Of a stretch of DNA of 64,000 bases, positions 17,383 through 25,371 are shown in pieces. The notes beneath the pieces are model-generated. The model was given only the letters and a program-made list of their open reading frames with translations, ran no database searches and was not told the origin of the DNA. Positions within the stretch are counted from its first letter, which is position 1, and each line of letters starts with the position of its first letter. The position numbers and the translations under genes were made by a program. This stretch comes from Methylibium sp. (GTDB taxonomy: Bacteria > Pseudomonadota > Gammaproteobacteria > Burkholderiales > Burkholderiaceae_C), in assembly GCA_013824165.1 (NCBI GenBank), contig PNNH01000015.1, positions 23,664 through 87,663 on the forward strand, given 5' to 3'.

Positions 17383-18431
17383 CACTTTTTCTTCAGCGGC
17401 GGCAGCACATCGAGCTCGGCCTTGCTCGGCAGGAAGCTTCCGTTCCACACCGCTTCGGGCACCACACGGGTCTTGGTGGCATAGGTGTCGGAGACCTGGC
17501 TGGCCATCAGCGCCAGGCGCGGCGCCAGCACCTGGCCGAAGCCTTCGGCGCGGGCGTCAGGGCTGGCGACGACGGCGTCGATGGCCAGGCGCAGTCGGCG
17601 CTTCTCCAGAGCCTCATTGATGATGCCGTCACGCTGCTTGACGAAGGCGATCGAGGCATCCGGATCGGCCATCACCTCCTTGGCGCCCTGGGCGAAGGCC
17701 TTCAGGAAGGCCTTGATCAGCTCGGGCTTTTCCTTGATCAGCTTGGGGCTGGCGATGATGGCGTTGCCATACAGCTTCACGCCGTAGGCGGGGTAGGGGA
17801 AGATGGTCACGTCTTCGGCCTTGATGCCGCGCGCTTCCAGGTTCAGCAGCGAGGTGAAGGAAAAACCGGTGATGGCGTCCACGTCGCCGCGCACCAGCAT
17901 TGTTTCGCGCAGCGGCGGGTCCATGCTGACCCAGCTGACACCCTCGATCTTGTTGGCCTTGGCGAAGATCGGGAAGCCCTTGCGGCCTGCATCGAACACC
18001 GGCGCGCCCAGCTTCTTGCCGGCAAGTTGGCCGACCGTGCTGATGCCGCTCTTCTTGAGGGTTAGCACCGCAGCCGGCGTGTTGTTGTAGACCATCATCA
18101 CCGCGACTGGCTTGTTCGGCGCGTCGGGGTTGTTGGCGTGGAACTCCATCAGCGCCGCCAGGTCGGCAAAGCCCATGTCGTAGGAACCCGAGGCCACGCG
18201 GGTGACGGCGCCGCCCGAGCCATTGCCGGCATCCAGCTGCACATCGAGGCCGGCGGCCTTGAAGGTGCCTTTGGCGATCGGCTGCAGGAACAGCGCCGAC
18301 GGCCCCTCGAAACGCCAGTCGAGCTGGAACTTGATCGGCGTCTGCGCCAGGCTCAGCGAGCCCAACAGGCTCAAGGTGGTGCCGAGTGCGGCGGCGCGAA
18401 GCAAGTGGCGGCGGGCGGGGCGGGCGGTCAT
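17382..18431 (-). CDS. ABC transporter substrate-binding protein (NMT1/THI5-like)
   Basis: Periplasmic binding protein, 349 residues. The start at 18431 (MTARPARRHLLRAAALG) is preferred because GGAG lies 7 bases upstream; an ATG five codons earlier is possible. A twin-Arg-like basic start and hydrophobic core give a signal peptide ending at SLAQ. The mature protein begins with IKFQLDWRFEGPSALFLQP, the NMT1/THI5-like N-terminus found in carriers of thiamine/pyrimidine precursors and related heterocycles, followed by GNGSGGAVTRVASGSYDMGFAD. Because the next genes degrade purines, a purine or pyrimidine breakdown product is an attractive but unproven substrate. Confidence 0.85.
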   Translation of the reverse strand: MTARPARRHLLRAAALGTTLSLLGSLSLAQTPIKFQLDWRFEGPSALFLQPIAKGTFKAAGLDVQLDAGNGSGGAVTRVASGSYDMGFADLAALMEFHANNPDAPNKPVAVMMVYNNTPAAVLTLKKSGISTVGQLAGKKLGAPVFDAGRKGFPIFAKANKIEGVSWVSMDPPLRETMLVRGDVDAITGFSFTSLLNLEARGIKAEDVTIFPYPAYGVKLYGNAIIASPKLIKEKPELIKAFLKAFAQGAKEVMADPDASIAFVKQRDGIINEALEKRRLRLAIDAVVASPDARAEGFGQVLAPRLALMASQVSDTYATKTRVVPEAVWNGSFLPSKAELDVLPPLKKK

Positions 18432-18507
18432 GGAGTCTCCGGTCATGGAATGGGGTTGAAGCAGGGATTGCAAGCTCCGTGCCACTGCGCTCCTCGCGTA
18501 CGTGCGG

Positions 18508-18531
18508 GCGTGCGCGTGCCCTCGCGCACGC
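18508..18531. repeat. Perfect 9-bp GC-only inverted repeat upstream of the ABC importer
   Basis: GCGTGCGCG, six-base loop, CGCGCACGC. It lies about 75 bp upstream of the binding-protein start on the minus strand and 160 bp before the divergent hypothetical gene. It could be an mRNA leader hairpin or an operator; no U-tract is present. Confidence 0.5.
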
Positions 18532-18688
18532 GGACGTGCGAAAACGCCGGGCCGTGGCACCACTCTGGGGCGGGTCAGCCACCCATGCCCCACGGCGGTG
18601 TGCGGGCACATCCCTTGGACGTAGCTTGCGGAAGTGAGGCCGCGGCGCTCCACTCGGCTACGGCCACCACCATCACCGAGGAGACCTC

Positions 18689-19468
18689 ATGGAGACTGCG
18701 ACACCGAATCGCCTGGACCGCGCGGCCAAGCTGCTGTCGCTGCTGACCGACACCTGCCGCTTTCTTGTGCTGCTGGCGCTGACTGCGTTTGCGCTCACCG
18801 CGATGGCCTCGCCCGACTGGGCGCGCAAGCGGCTGGCTGATCTGGGTCTCAGCGTCAAGGAAGTCAATGCTTTCGGCGTGCGGCTGGTGGCCAACGAGGC
18901 CTTCGATGTCGCAGCCAATCTGGCCGAGGCGCGCGCCACGCTCGATCAGCTGAAGGCGCAGCCCGGCATCGCGGTGGACGCGTCTGCGCTGAAGAAGGTC
19001 AGTGATCGGATCGAGCAGGCGAGTGCGTCGCTGGGGCGGCAGGACCAGGCCATCAAGGACGTGCGGCAACAGGCTGGCATCGTGCCGCCGCCCTTGCCGG
19101 AAACCGGCTGGGTCTATGTCGGCCGCTTGGCCGAGGATCGCAGTTGGCTGCCGGGTTGGAGTATCGATGCGACGCGCACTCGCCTCGACGGCGCGCAGGT
19201 GCGTCAGCTCGGTCTTAAAGCCGATGCCGTGGTGCTGGGCAACGGTAACGAGTGCACGCAGCTCAAGCTGGAGGAGCTGCAGCCGCCAACAGCGCAGGAC
19301 CTGCAGGCGCCGCAGATCCTGCTCGATGGCGAGGCGCGGCCGCTGCTAGACGTGATCGCGACGGCGTCCTGCCCTTCCAAGGGCAAAGGCCAGTGGCTGT
19401 ACGCCAAGATCCGCATCGCCCGCGAGTCCGTTAAGTTCGTCAAATACCAGGACCTGATCAGGCGCTGA
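18689..19468 (+). CDS. Hypothetical membrane-anchored protein with coiled-coil segment
   Basis: Not recognised. The 259-residue product has a single N-terminal membrane helix (about residues 22-42, FLVLLALTAFALTAMA) and then an Ala/Asp/Gln-rich region with heptad-like character (about 65-130, EARATLDQLKAQ and SDRIEQASASLGRQDQAIKD). A compact C-terminal domain follows, starting at TGWVYVGRLAEDRSWLPGW, with two Cys (ECTQLKLEELQ and TASCPSKGKGQW). GAGGAGA sits just before the ATG. The C-terminal part has the look of a small beta (SH3-like) domain. Its last 11 bases overlap the convergent M20 hydrolase gene. Monocistronic; function unknown. Confidence 0.75.
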   Translation: METATPNRLDRAAKLLSLLTDTCRFLVLLALTAFALTAMASPDWARKRLADLGLSVKEVNAFGVRLVANEAFDVAANLAEARATLDQLKAQPGIAVDASALKKVSDRIEQASASLGRQDQAIKDVRQQAGIVPPPLPETGWVYVGRLAEDRSWLPGWSIDATRTRLDGAQVRQLGLKADAVVLGNGNECTQLKLEELQPPTAQDLQAPQILLDGEARPLLDVIATASCPSKGKGQWLYAKIRIARESVKFVKYQDLIRR

Positions 19469-20693
19469 GCAGGTCGGCCAGCGTGCGCGCCACCACCTGG
19501 GTGGCACGTCGCAAGTCTTCTAGCACCAGGTGCTCGTCAGCCCGCTTGGCATGGCTCTCCAGCACGGTGCGCGGGCCGGCGCCGTAGATGGCCGCCGGGA
19601 TGCCGTGTTCACCGTACAGGCGAACATCGGTGTACAGCGGCGTGCCCGAGGTCGGGATGGCTTCGCCGAACACGGCGCTGGCATGCGTTTGCAGCGCATC
19701 GACCAGCGCCTGGTTGCCTGCTAGCGGCTTTAGTGCGCGCGCCAGAAGCAGGCGCTTGATCTCGACCGTGATGCCTGGATAGCTGGCTGCGGCCTGGGCA
19801 ATTACCTCGCGGATGCGTGCCTCCACTACCGCCGGATCCTCCTCGGGGATCATGCGGCGGTCCAGCTTGAACACCACCTTGCCGGGCACGACATTGGTGT
19901 TGGTGCCGCCTTCGATGCGGCCGACGTTCAGGTAGGGGTGGGTGATGCCCTCGACCTGCGAGCTGACTTTTCGGTACTCGGCGTTCTGCGCGTAGAGCGC
20001 GTTCAGGATCGCGACCGCACCCTGCAGCGCGTCGACGCCGGTATCGGGAATGGCGGCGTGGGCCATCTTGCCGTGCACCGTGACTTCCATCTGCAGGCAG
20101 CCGTTGTGCGCGGTTACCACCTGGTAGCTGAAGCCGGCGGCCAGCAGCAGGTCGGGCTTGGTCAGGCCCTTCTTCAGCAGCCAGCCCGGGCCGAGTTCGC
20201 CACCGAATTCCTCGTCGTAGGTGAAGTGCAGCTCGACACCGCCGCGCAGCTGAATGCCCAGCGACTCCAACGCACGCAAGGCAAAGGTGTAGCTGGCGAA
20301 ATCGCTCTTGCTGACCGCAGCGGCGCGGCCGTAGAGTTTGCCGTCGACGATCTCGCCGCTGTAGGGGCCATGGGTCCAGCCCTCGCCTGGCGGCACCACG
20401 TCGCCGTGGGCATTGAGCGCAATCACCGTGCCACCGTCGGCGAACTGGCGGCGCACGATCAGGTTGGTGATGGACTCCAGCCCATAGGCCTTGACCTCGT
20501 CATCGGGAACGGCATGCGCCTCGGCGGCATAGCCCATGGCCAAAAGCAGCTCGGCGGTGCGACGTGCATGCGGTGCGTTATTGCCCGGCGGCGTGTCTGT
20601 CGGAACCTGCACAAGCGCCTGCAGGAATCGAATTTCCTCGTCGAAGTGCGCGTCGATCCAGGCGTCCAGCTGCTCGTACACGGTCTGACTCAT
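19458..20693 (-). CDS. M20 family metallohydrolase (ArgE/DapE-like) in the purine operon
   Basis: Zinc-dependent amidohydrolase of the M20 peptidase superfamily, 411 residues. Metal and catalytic motifs include LNAHGDVVPPGEGW (His and Asp ligands), YGRAAAVSKSD in place of the usual GRGA-D-K block, and FTYDEEFGGELGPGW (the catalytic Glu-Glu pair). A lid/dimerisation domain follows (HGKMAHAAIPDTGVDAL). The start overlaps the UraD-AllC stop (ATGA), so it is the last gene of the gntR-puuE-uraD/allC operon and probably acts on a product of allantoate breakdown or on an N-carbamoyl/N-acyl compound. It is closer to ArgE-type deacylases than to true AllC, so the reaction is uncertain. Confidence 0.82.
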   Translation of the reverse strand: MSQTVYEQLDAWIDAHFDEEIRFLQALVQVPTDTPPGNNAPHARRTAELLLAMGYAAEAHAVPDDEVKAYGLESITNLIVRRQFADGGTVIALNAHGDVVPPGEGWTHGPYSGEIVDGKLYGRAAAVSKSDFASYTFALRALESLGIQLRGGVELHFTYDEEFGGELGPGWLLKKGLTKPDLLLAAGFSYQVVTAHNGCLQMEVTVHGKMAHAAIPDTGVDALQGAVAILNALYAQNAEYRKVSSQVEGITHPYLNVGRIEGGTNTNVVPGKVVFKLDRRMIPEEDPAVVEARIREVIAQAAASYPGITVEIKRLLLARALKPLAGNQALVDALQTHASAVFGEAIPTSGTPLYTDVRLYGEHGIPAAIYGAGPRTVLESHAKRADEHLVLEDLRRATQVVARTLADLLSA

Positions 20694-22474
20694 TTGAATT
20701 CCTCGGCCAGGTGCTCGAGCAGGCTTTGGAATGCCTGCACGCAGAGCTGGGCGTCGTCGTTGCTGATCGATTCCAGCGGGTTGTGGCTGATGCCGCCGTT
20801 GAAGCCGCGCAGGAACAGCATGGCCTGCGGCAGGATCTTGTGCAGCATCATCGCGTCGTGGCCGGCACCCGAAGGCATGCGGAAGACTGGCAGGCCCTGC
20901 GCGCGCACGGCAGCTTCCCAGCGCGCCATCCAGGCCGGGTCGCTGGGCGCAGCGTCCACCGCCATGGTCTGCTCCAGCGTGTAGCGGATGCCGCGCCGCG
21001 CGCAGATGCGGGCCAGCTCGGCTTTCACATCGGCATCCAGCGCGTCGCGTGCGGCATTGGTGGTGGCACGCAGATCCAGGCTGAACTGGCAGCGGCCGGG
21101 GATCACATTGATCGAGCCATTTGGCACCTGCAGCTGGCCCACCGTGCCAACCACGTCCGGCACCGCGGCAGCACGCTGCTCGACGTAGAGGATCAGCTCG
21201 GCCATCGCTGCGGCGGCATCACGGCGACGGTCCATCGGCGTGGTGCCGGCGTGCGAGGCCAGGCCGCGCAGCTCGCCCAGATAGCGCAAGCTGCCATTGA
21301 TCGAGGTGACCACGCCCAGCGGCAGGTCCAGCTCGTTCAGTACCGGTCCTTGCTCGATGTGCACCTCGACGAAGCCCAGGTAGCGCGCGGGCTCGCGGCG
21401 CAGCGCGGCGATATCGGACATGTCGGCGCTCAGGCCGGCTGCCTGCATCGCGGCGCTCATAGGCACGCCTTCGGTATCGGTCTGCTCCAGCCAGGCCGCA
21501 TCGAACTCGCCGGTCAGCGCGCTGGACGCCAGGAAGCTGGCCTTGTAGCGCTGGCCTTCCTCTTCGGAGAAGGCCACCAGCTCGATGCCGAAGGGCAGGC
21601 GGCGCTGCTGCGCATGCAGGGCCTTCACGCAGGCCATCGGCACCAGCACGCCGAGCCGGCCGTCGTATTTGCCGCCGTTGCGCACCGTGTCGAAGTGGCT
21701 GCCGGTCATCAGGCTGCGGGCCGCTGGATCGCTGCCGTGATAGATGCCCACCACATTGCCGACTGCGTCGATGCGCACCTCGTCAAAGCCGCAGTCGGCG
21801 CGCATCCATTGGGCCAACTGCTCGGCAGCGGCCTGATGGGCTGCGGTGAGGTAAGTGACGGTCAGCTGGCCGTTTTCCTTGAAGCCAGGGTCGGAATGTT
21901 CGGCCAGCTGCTCGGCCCAGTCCCACACCTGATTGCCGAGCTCGGGCTGCACGCCGAACTTGTCGTTCAGGCGGATCTCGGCGATGCGATGGATCTGGCG
22001 CAGGCATTCGGCGCGCTCCAGCTCCGGATGCGCCTCCAGCCGGCGCGAAAAGCTGGCGATGATCTCGCCGCGGCTCAGTCCCTGGCTGCGCGGGCCGCGC
22101 ACCGCCAGGATGAAGGGCCAGCCAAAGTGGGCCTTGTAGTCGGCATTCAGCCGCTGCAGGCGCGCGAATTCCTCGGCCGTGCAGTGCGTCAGGCCGGCGC
22201 GGCTTTGCTCGTCGCTGGATTCAGCAGTGAGCGTCTTGGCCACCATCGCCTTGCCGGCCAGCTCGGGGTGCACGCGGATCAGCGCCAGCTGCGCCTCCTG
22301 GCTGGCTTCGCGCACAACCTGCGCCAGCGCATGCTTGAGATGCGCGAGGCTGCGCAGCGGCCGCGCGGCCGCAGCCTGTTCGGCGATCCAGGGTGAGTGC
22401 TCATACACGCCGTCGAGCAGCTGCACGAATTCGGCCGGGCTCGCGGCATTCAGTTGGTCCAGCGTCATTCCCAT
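20690..22474 (-). CDS. uraD/allC: UraD-AllC fusion: OHCU decarboxylase plus allantoate amidohydrolase
   Basis: 594-residue bifunctional enzyme. Residues 1-170 are OHCU decarboxylase (2-oxo-4-hydroxy-4-carboxy-5-ureidoimidazoline to (S)-allantoin): LNAASPAEFVQLLDGVYEHS, the active-site His in IRVHPELAGKA and YKAHFGWPFILAVRG. From about residue 180 it is an M20 amidase of the AllC/carbamoylase group: GSHFDTVRNGGKYDGRLGVL, ELVAFSEEEGQRY, VEVHIEQGPVLN and PSGAGHDAMML, which hydrolyses allantoate with ammonia release. A short linker joins the domains. Start: ATG at 22474 (MGMTLDQL) or 22468; both overlap the puuE stop and the latter makes an ATGA junction. Both active sites look intact. Its stop overlaps the M20 hydrolase start. 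Confidence 0.93.
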   Translation of the reverse strand: MGMTLDQLNAASPAEFVQLLDGVYEHSPWIAEQAAAARPLRSLAHLKHALAQVVREASQEAQLALIRVHPELAGKAMVAKTLTAESSDEQSRAGLTHCTAEEFARLQRLNADYKAHFGWPFILAVRGPRSQGLSRGEIIASFSRRLEAHPELERAECLRQIHRIAEIRLNDKFGVQPELGNQVWDWAEQLAEHSDPGFKENGQLTVTYLTAAHQAAAEQLAQWMRADCGFDEVRIDAVGNVVGIYHGSDPAARSLMTGSHFDTVRNGGKYDGRLGVLVPMACVKALHAQQRRLPFGIELVAFSEEEGQRYKASFLASSALTGEFDAAWLEQTDTEGVPMSAAMQAAGLSADMSDIAALRREPARYLGFVEVHIEQGPVLNELDLPLGVVTSINGSLRYLGELRGLASHAGTTPMDRRRDAAAAMAELILYVEQRAAAVPDVVGTVGQLQVPNGSINVIPGRCQFSLDLRATTNAARDALDADVKAELARICARRGIRYTLEQTMAVDAAPSDPAWMARWEAAVRAQGLPVFRMPSGAGHDAMMLHKILPQAMLFLRGFNGGISHNPLESISNDDAQLCVQAFQSLLEHLAEEFK

Positions 22475-23424
22475 ACAAAGGCCTTGTGCGCGTCAAAGGG
22501 GTGGTTGGCACGCCAGTGGCGCGCGATGTCAATGCGGCGGCAGACCCAGACGCGATCGTGCTTCTCGACATGGTCCAGAAAGCGCTGCAGCGCGCGCATG
22601 CGGCCGGGGCGGCCGAGCAGCCGGCAGTGCATGCCGATGCTCATCATCTTGGGCGCCTCGTCGCCTTCGGCATAGAGCACGTCGAAGCTGTCGCGCAGGT
22701 AGTCGAAAAACTCGTCGCCATGGCTGAAGCCCTGCGGCAGCGCGAAGCGCATGTCGTTGCAGTCCAGCGTGTAGGGAACGATCAGATGCGGGCTGAGCGC
22801 ACCATCGCTCTTGCGGACATTCAACCAGAAAGGCAGGTCGTCGCCGTAGTAGTCGCTGTCGTATTCGAAGCCGCCGTAGTCGGCCACCAGTCGGCGCGTG
22901 TTGGGGCTGTCGCGGCCGGTATACCAGCCCGCCGGCCGCTCGCCGGTCAGGCGCTGGATGATGTCCATGCCGATGTCCATGTGCTGGCGCTCGGTGGCCT
23001 CGTCCATGCCCTGGTAGTGGATCCAGCGCCAGCCGTGGCAGGCGATCTCGTGGTTCAGTTCGACGAAGGCCTGCGTCAGCTCGGGATGGCGCTCCAGGGC
23101 CATCGAAACGCCGAACACCGTCAGCGGCAGTGCGCGTTTCTCGAATTCCTTCAGCAGCCGCCACACTCCCACGCGCGAACCGTATTCGTAGACGCCTTCC
23201 ATGCTCAAGTGCCGCGCCGGGAAGGCCGGAGGGTTGGCCATCTCGGACAGGAACTGCTCGGAGCCGGCGTCGCCATGCAGCACCGAGTTCTCGCCGCCTT
23301 CTTCGTAGTTCAGCACGAACTGCACCGCGATGCGCGCCTGGCCGGGCCATTGCGCATGGGGCGGGTGCTCGCCATAGCCGATCAGGTCGCGCGGATAGCG
23401 CTTGGGGTGTTGCAGCAGGCTCAT
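22465..23424 (-). CDS. puuE: Allantoinase PuuE (polysaccharide-deacetylase fold)
   Basis: Metal-dependent cyclic amidohydrolase opening (S)-allantoin to allantoate, 319 residues, unrelated to the classical AllB allantoinase. PuuE features include YPRDLIGYGEHPPHAQWPG, NYEEGGENSVLHGD, the metal-binding HEIACHGWRWIHYQ (His residues), GWYTGRDSPNTRRL and the long FEYDSDYYGDDLPFW motif. The start overlaps the gntR stop and the stop overlaps the uraD-allC start. The enzyme works between the two activities of the downstream fusion protein, which supports channelling or a complex. Confidence 0.94.
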   Translation of the reverse strand: MSLLQHPKRYPRDLIGYGEHPPHAQWPGQARIAVQFVLNYEEGGENSVLHGDAGSEQFLSEMANPPAFPARHLSMEGVYEYGSRVGVWRLLKEFEKRALPLTVFGVSMALERHPELTQAFVELNHEIACHGWRWIHYQGMDEATERQHMDIGMDIIQRLTGERPAGWYTGRDSPNTRRLVADYGGFEYDSDYYGDDLPFWLNVRKSDGALSPHLIVPYTLDCNDMRFALPQGFSHGDEFFDYLRDSFDVLYAEGDEAPKMMSIGMHCRLLGRPGRMRALQRFLDHVEKHDRVWVCRRIDIARHWRANHPFDAHKAFVWE

Positions 23425-24131
23425 GGGGCGTGGGACTGCAGCGCAGCCTTCAAGTCGTTGATGCGAGGGTTCAGTCGCAGATTTGCTTCCACATTGCCGA
23501 GGTGGCCGTCCAGCAGCTGCTGCGCCGCGACGGGGTTGCCGGCCTCCAGCGCGTCGACAATTGCCTCATGCTCGGACTGCGATTCGGTGGCCGAGTGACT
23601 GCTCTGGTACATCAGCGCAATCAGCGAGCTGCGGGACAGCAGATCACCCAGCAGCTGCGCCAGCACTTCGTTGCCCAGCTGCTTGGCCAGCAGCACATGG
23701 AAGTCGGCCAGCAGGCGCGTGCGGCCGGGCACATCGGTCCGTTTGATGGCTTCGCGCTCCTGCTTCAGGTGGCTGCGCAGCTGGCGGAGCTGTGCCGGTG
23801 TGATGCGCAAGGCCAGCTCGCCCAGCATGGCCGACTCAAGCATCTTGCGCACCTCAAACACCTGGCGCGCTTCGTCGACGCTGGGCTGGGCCACGAAGGC
23901 GCCGCGCGCCGGCTCCAGCGTGACCAGGCGGTCGCGGCTGAGCTGGTTCAGCGCCTGGCGCACGAGGGTGCGTGAGCAGGCATAGATGTCGGCCAGTTGT
24001 TGTTCGGCCAGCTTGGTTCCCGGCATCAGGCGGCGCTCGACGATGGCCTGCGTGATCGACTCGGCGATGCGCTGGGTCGTCGTGGCAGGGCTTGTCGTCG
24101 CGCTGCGGGTGGCTGCGGGCTTGGCACTCAT
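23421..24131 (-). CDS. GntR-family (FadR-like, FCD domain) regulator of purine degradation
   Basis: Transcription factor, 236 residues from MSAKPAATRSATTSPATT; longer in-frame extensions would cross the operator. The N-terminal winged helix (about residues 18-85) has RIAESITQAIVERRLMPGTK, LAEQQLADIYACSRTLVRQA and LSRDRLVTLEPARGAFVAQP. The FCD effector domain follows, with the metal-ligand-type positions RLLADFHVLL and SEHEAIVDALEAG. It is the first gene of the gntR-puuE-uraD/allC-M20 operon and diverges from uraH. A perfect palindrome between it and uraH is its likely operator, implying autoregulation. An intermediate such as allantoin or urate is the plausible effector (inference). Confidence 0.9.
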   Translation of the reverse strand: MSAKPAATRSATTSPATTTQRIAESITQAIVERRLMPGTKLAEQQLADIYACSRTLVRQALNQLSRDRLVTLEPARGAFVAQPSVDEARQVFEVRKMLESAMLGELALRITPAQLRQLRSHLKQEREAIKRTDVPGRTRLLADFHVLLAKQLGNEVLAQLLGDLLSRSSLIALMYQSSHSATESQSEHEAIVDALEAGNPVAAQQLLDGHLGNVEANLRLNPRINDLKAALQSHAP

Positions 24132-24140
24132 TGTGTTCCG

Positions 24141-24154
24141 AAGTGTATACACTT
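24141..24154. promoter_or_regulatory. Probable GntR operator, perfect 14-bp palindrome
   Basis: AAGTGTATACACTT is fully self-complementary and lies in the 55-bp divergent gap between gntR (start 24131, minus) and uraH (start 24187, plus). A nearly identical site precedes puuD (28452-28465), and identity extends beyond the palindrome on the uraH/puuD-facing side (TGTATACACTTTG, one variable base, CCCTA). This supports one regulon controlled by the adjacent GntR protein. Confidence 0.8.
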
Positions 24155-24186
24155 TGGCCCTAAACCTGGAAGCAAGGATGCAATCG

Positions 24187-24540
24187 ATGGGCAAGCTCAC
24201 CACCCATGTGCTGGACACCATGCACGGCAGCCCGGCCGCCGGCATGGCCGTGCGCCTGTATCGCCTGGGCGGCGCCGAGCCCGAACTGCTGAAGGCGCTG
24301 GCGCTCAACCACGATGGCCGCGCCGACGCCCCGCTGCTGGAAGGCGCGGCGCTGGTGCCGGGCCGCTATCGCCTGGTCTTCGCGGTGGCCGACTACTTCA
24401 AGGCGCGCGACGTGCAGTTGCCCGAGCCGGCCTTCCTTGACGAGGTGCCGCTGGACTTCGGCCTGGCCGATGCCGGCTCGCACTACCACGTGCCGCTGCT
24501 GGCCAGCCCCTGGAGCTATTCGACCTACCGTGGCAGCTGA
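24187..24540 (+). CDS. uraH: 5-hydroxyisourate hydrolase (transthyretin-like)
   Basis: Hydrolyses 5-hydroxyisourate to OHCU, the step between urate oxidase and UraD. The product is 117 residues, the usual length. The family N-terminal signature MGKLTTHVLDTMHG and the diagnostic C-terminal tetrapeptide YRGS are present. The ATG at 24187 is chosen over 24178 because AAGGA lies 8 bases before it and it matches the conserved N-terminus. It is divergent from gntR with the shared operator just upstream and overlaps xdhC by 11 bp at its 3' end. Confidence 0.95.
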   Translation: MGKLTTHVLDTMHGSPAAGMAVRLYRLGGAEPELLKALALNHDGRADAPLLEGAALVPGRYRLVFAVADYFKARDVQLPEPAFLDEVPLDFGLADAGSHYHVPLLASPWSYSTYRGS

Positions 24541-25351
24541 ACTCGCCGCACTGCGCCAACTGCTGCTGCATGAGCCCGCGATACTGGTGCGGGTGTACGC
24601 CGTGCAGGGCAGCGGGCCGCGCGAGGTCGGCGCCTGGATGGCGGTCGGCGGGGCCGAGCTGATCGGCACCATCGGCGGCGGCCGGCTGGAGTTCGACGCC
24701 ATCGCGCAGGCGCAGGCCCTGCTGCTGCTGCCGGCCGCTAAGCCCATGCACCTGCAGCGCTACCCGCTCGGCCCCAGCCTGGGCCAGTGCTGTGGCGGCG
24801 TGGTGACGCTGAGCTTTGAGCGCCTGGGCGTCAGCGACCTGGCCGGGCTGGATGCGCGACTGCAGCCCGCGCAGCCTGCCCTGCCGGTGGCCCTGTTCGG
24901 CGGTGGCCATGTGGGCCGCGCTATCGTGCGCCAACTCGCCGCGCTGCCCGCCAGCGTGCAGTGGTTCGACAGCCGCGACGAAATCTTTCCTGAAGGTCTG
25001 CCGCCCTCGGTGCGGGCCGAGCATTCCGATCCGGTGCAGGCCGCCGTGCGCGATGTCGTGCCCGGCGCCCATGTGCTGATCATGAGCTTCAGCCATGCCG
25101 AAGATCTGGACGTGCTGGCGGCCTGCCTGTTACGCCAGCGTGAGAAGGGCGATCTTGCCTTCATCGGCATGATCGGCAGCAAGAGCAAATGGGCGGTGTT
25201 CCGGCATCGGCTGGAGGCGCGCGGGTTCTCGGCGCAGGAGCTTGCGGGTGTTAGCTGCCCGATCGGCCTGCCGGGGATCACGGGCAAGCAGCCCGAAGTT
25301 ATTGCGCTGGCCGTGGCGGCGCAGCTGCTGCAGGCCTGGCCCGCGGGCTGA
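24530..25351 (+). CDS. xdhC: Xanthine dehydrogenase accessory protein XdhC
   Basis: XdhC binds the molybdenum cofactor, supports its sulfuration and inserts it into XdhB. The reading starts at GTG 24530 (VAAELAALRQLLLHEPAIL) inside the end of uraH; 273 residues. The N-terminal XdhC/CoxI domain has VQGSGPREVGAWMAVG and GTIGGGRLEFDAI plus GQCCGGVVTLSFE, whose Cys pair is conserved. The C-terminal Rossmann-like domain has VALFGGGHVGRAIV and IGMIGSKSKWAVFRHRLEARG. xdhAB lie about 20 kb away, so the cofactor-loading gene is physically separated from its client and coupled to uraH instead. Confidence 0.93.
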   Translation: MAAELAALRQLLLHEPAILVRVYAVQGSGPREVGAWMAVGGAELIGTIGGGRLEFDAIAQAQALLLLPAAKPMHLQRYPLGPSLGQCCGGVVTLSFERLGVSDLAGLDARLQPAQPALPVALFGGGHVGRAIVRQLAALPASVQWFDSRDEIFPEGLPPSVRAEHSDPVQAAVRDVVPGAHVLIMSFSHAEDLDVLAACLLRQREKGDLAFIGMIGSKSKWAVFRHRLEARGFSAQELAGVSCPIGLPGITGKQPEVIALAVAAQLLQAWPAG

Positions 25352-25371
25352 ACGCTGTCGTTCGGCTGGTT

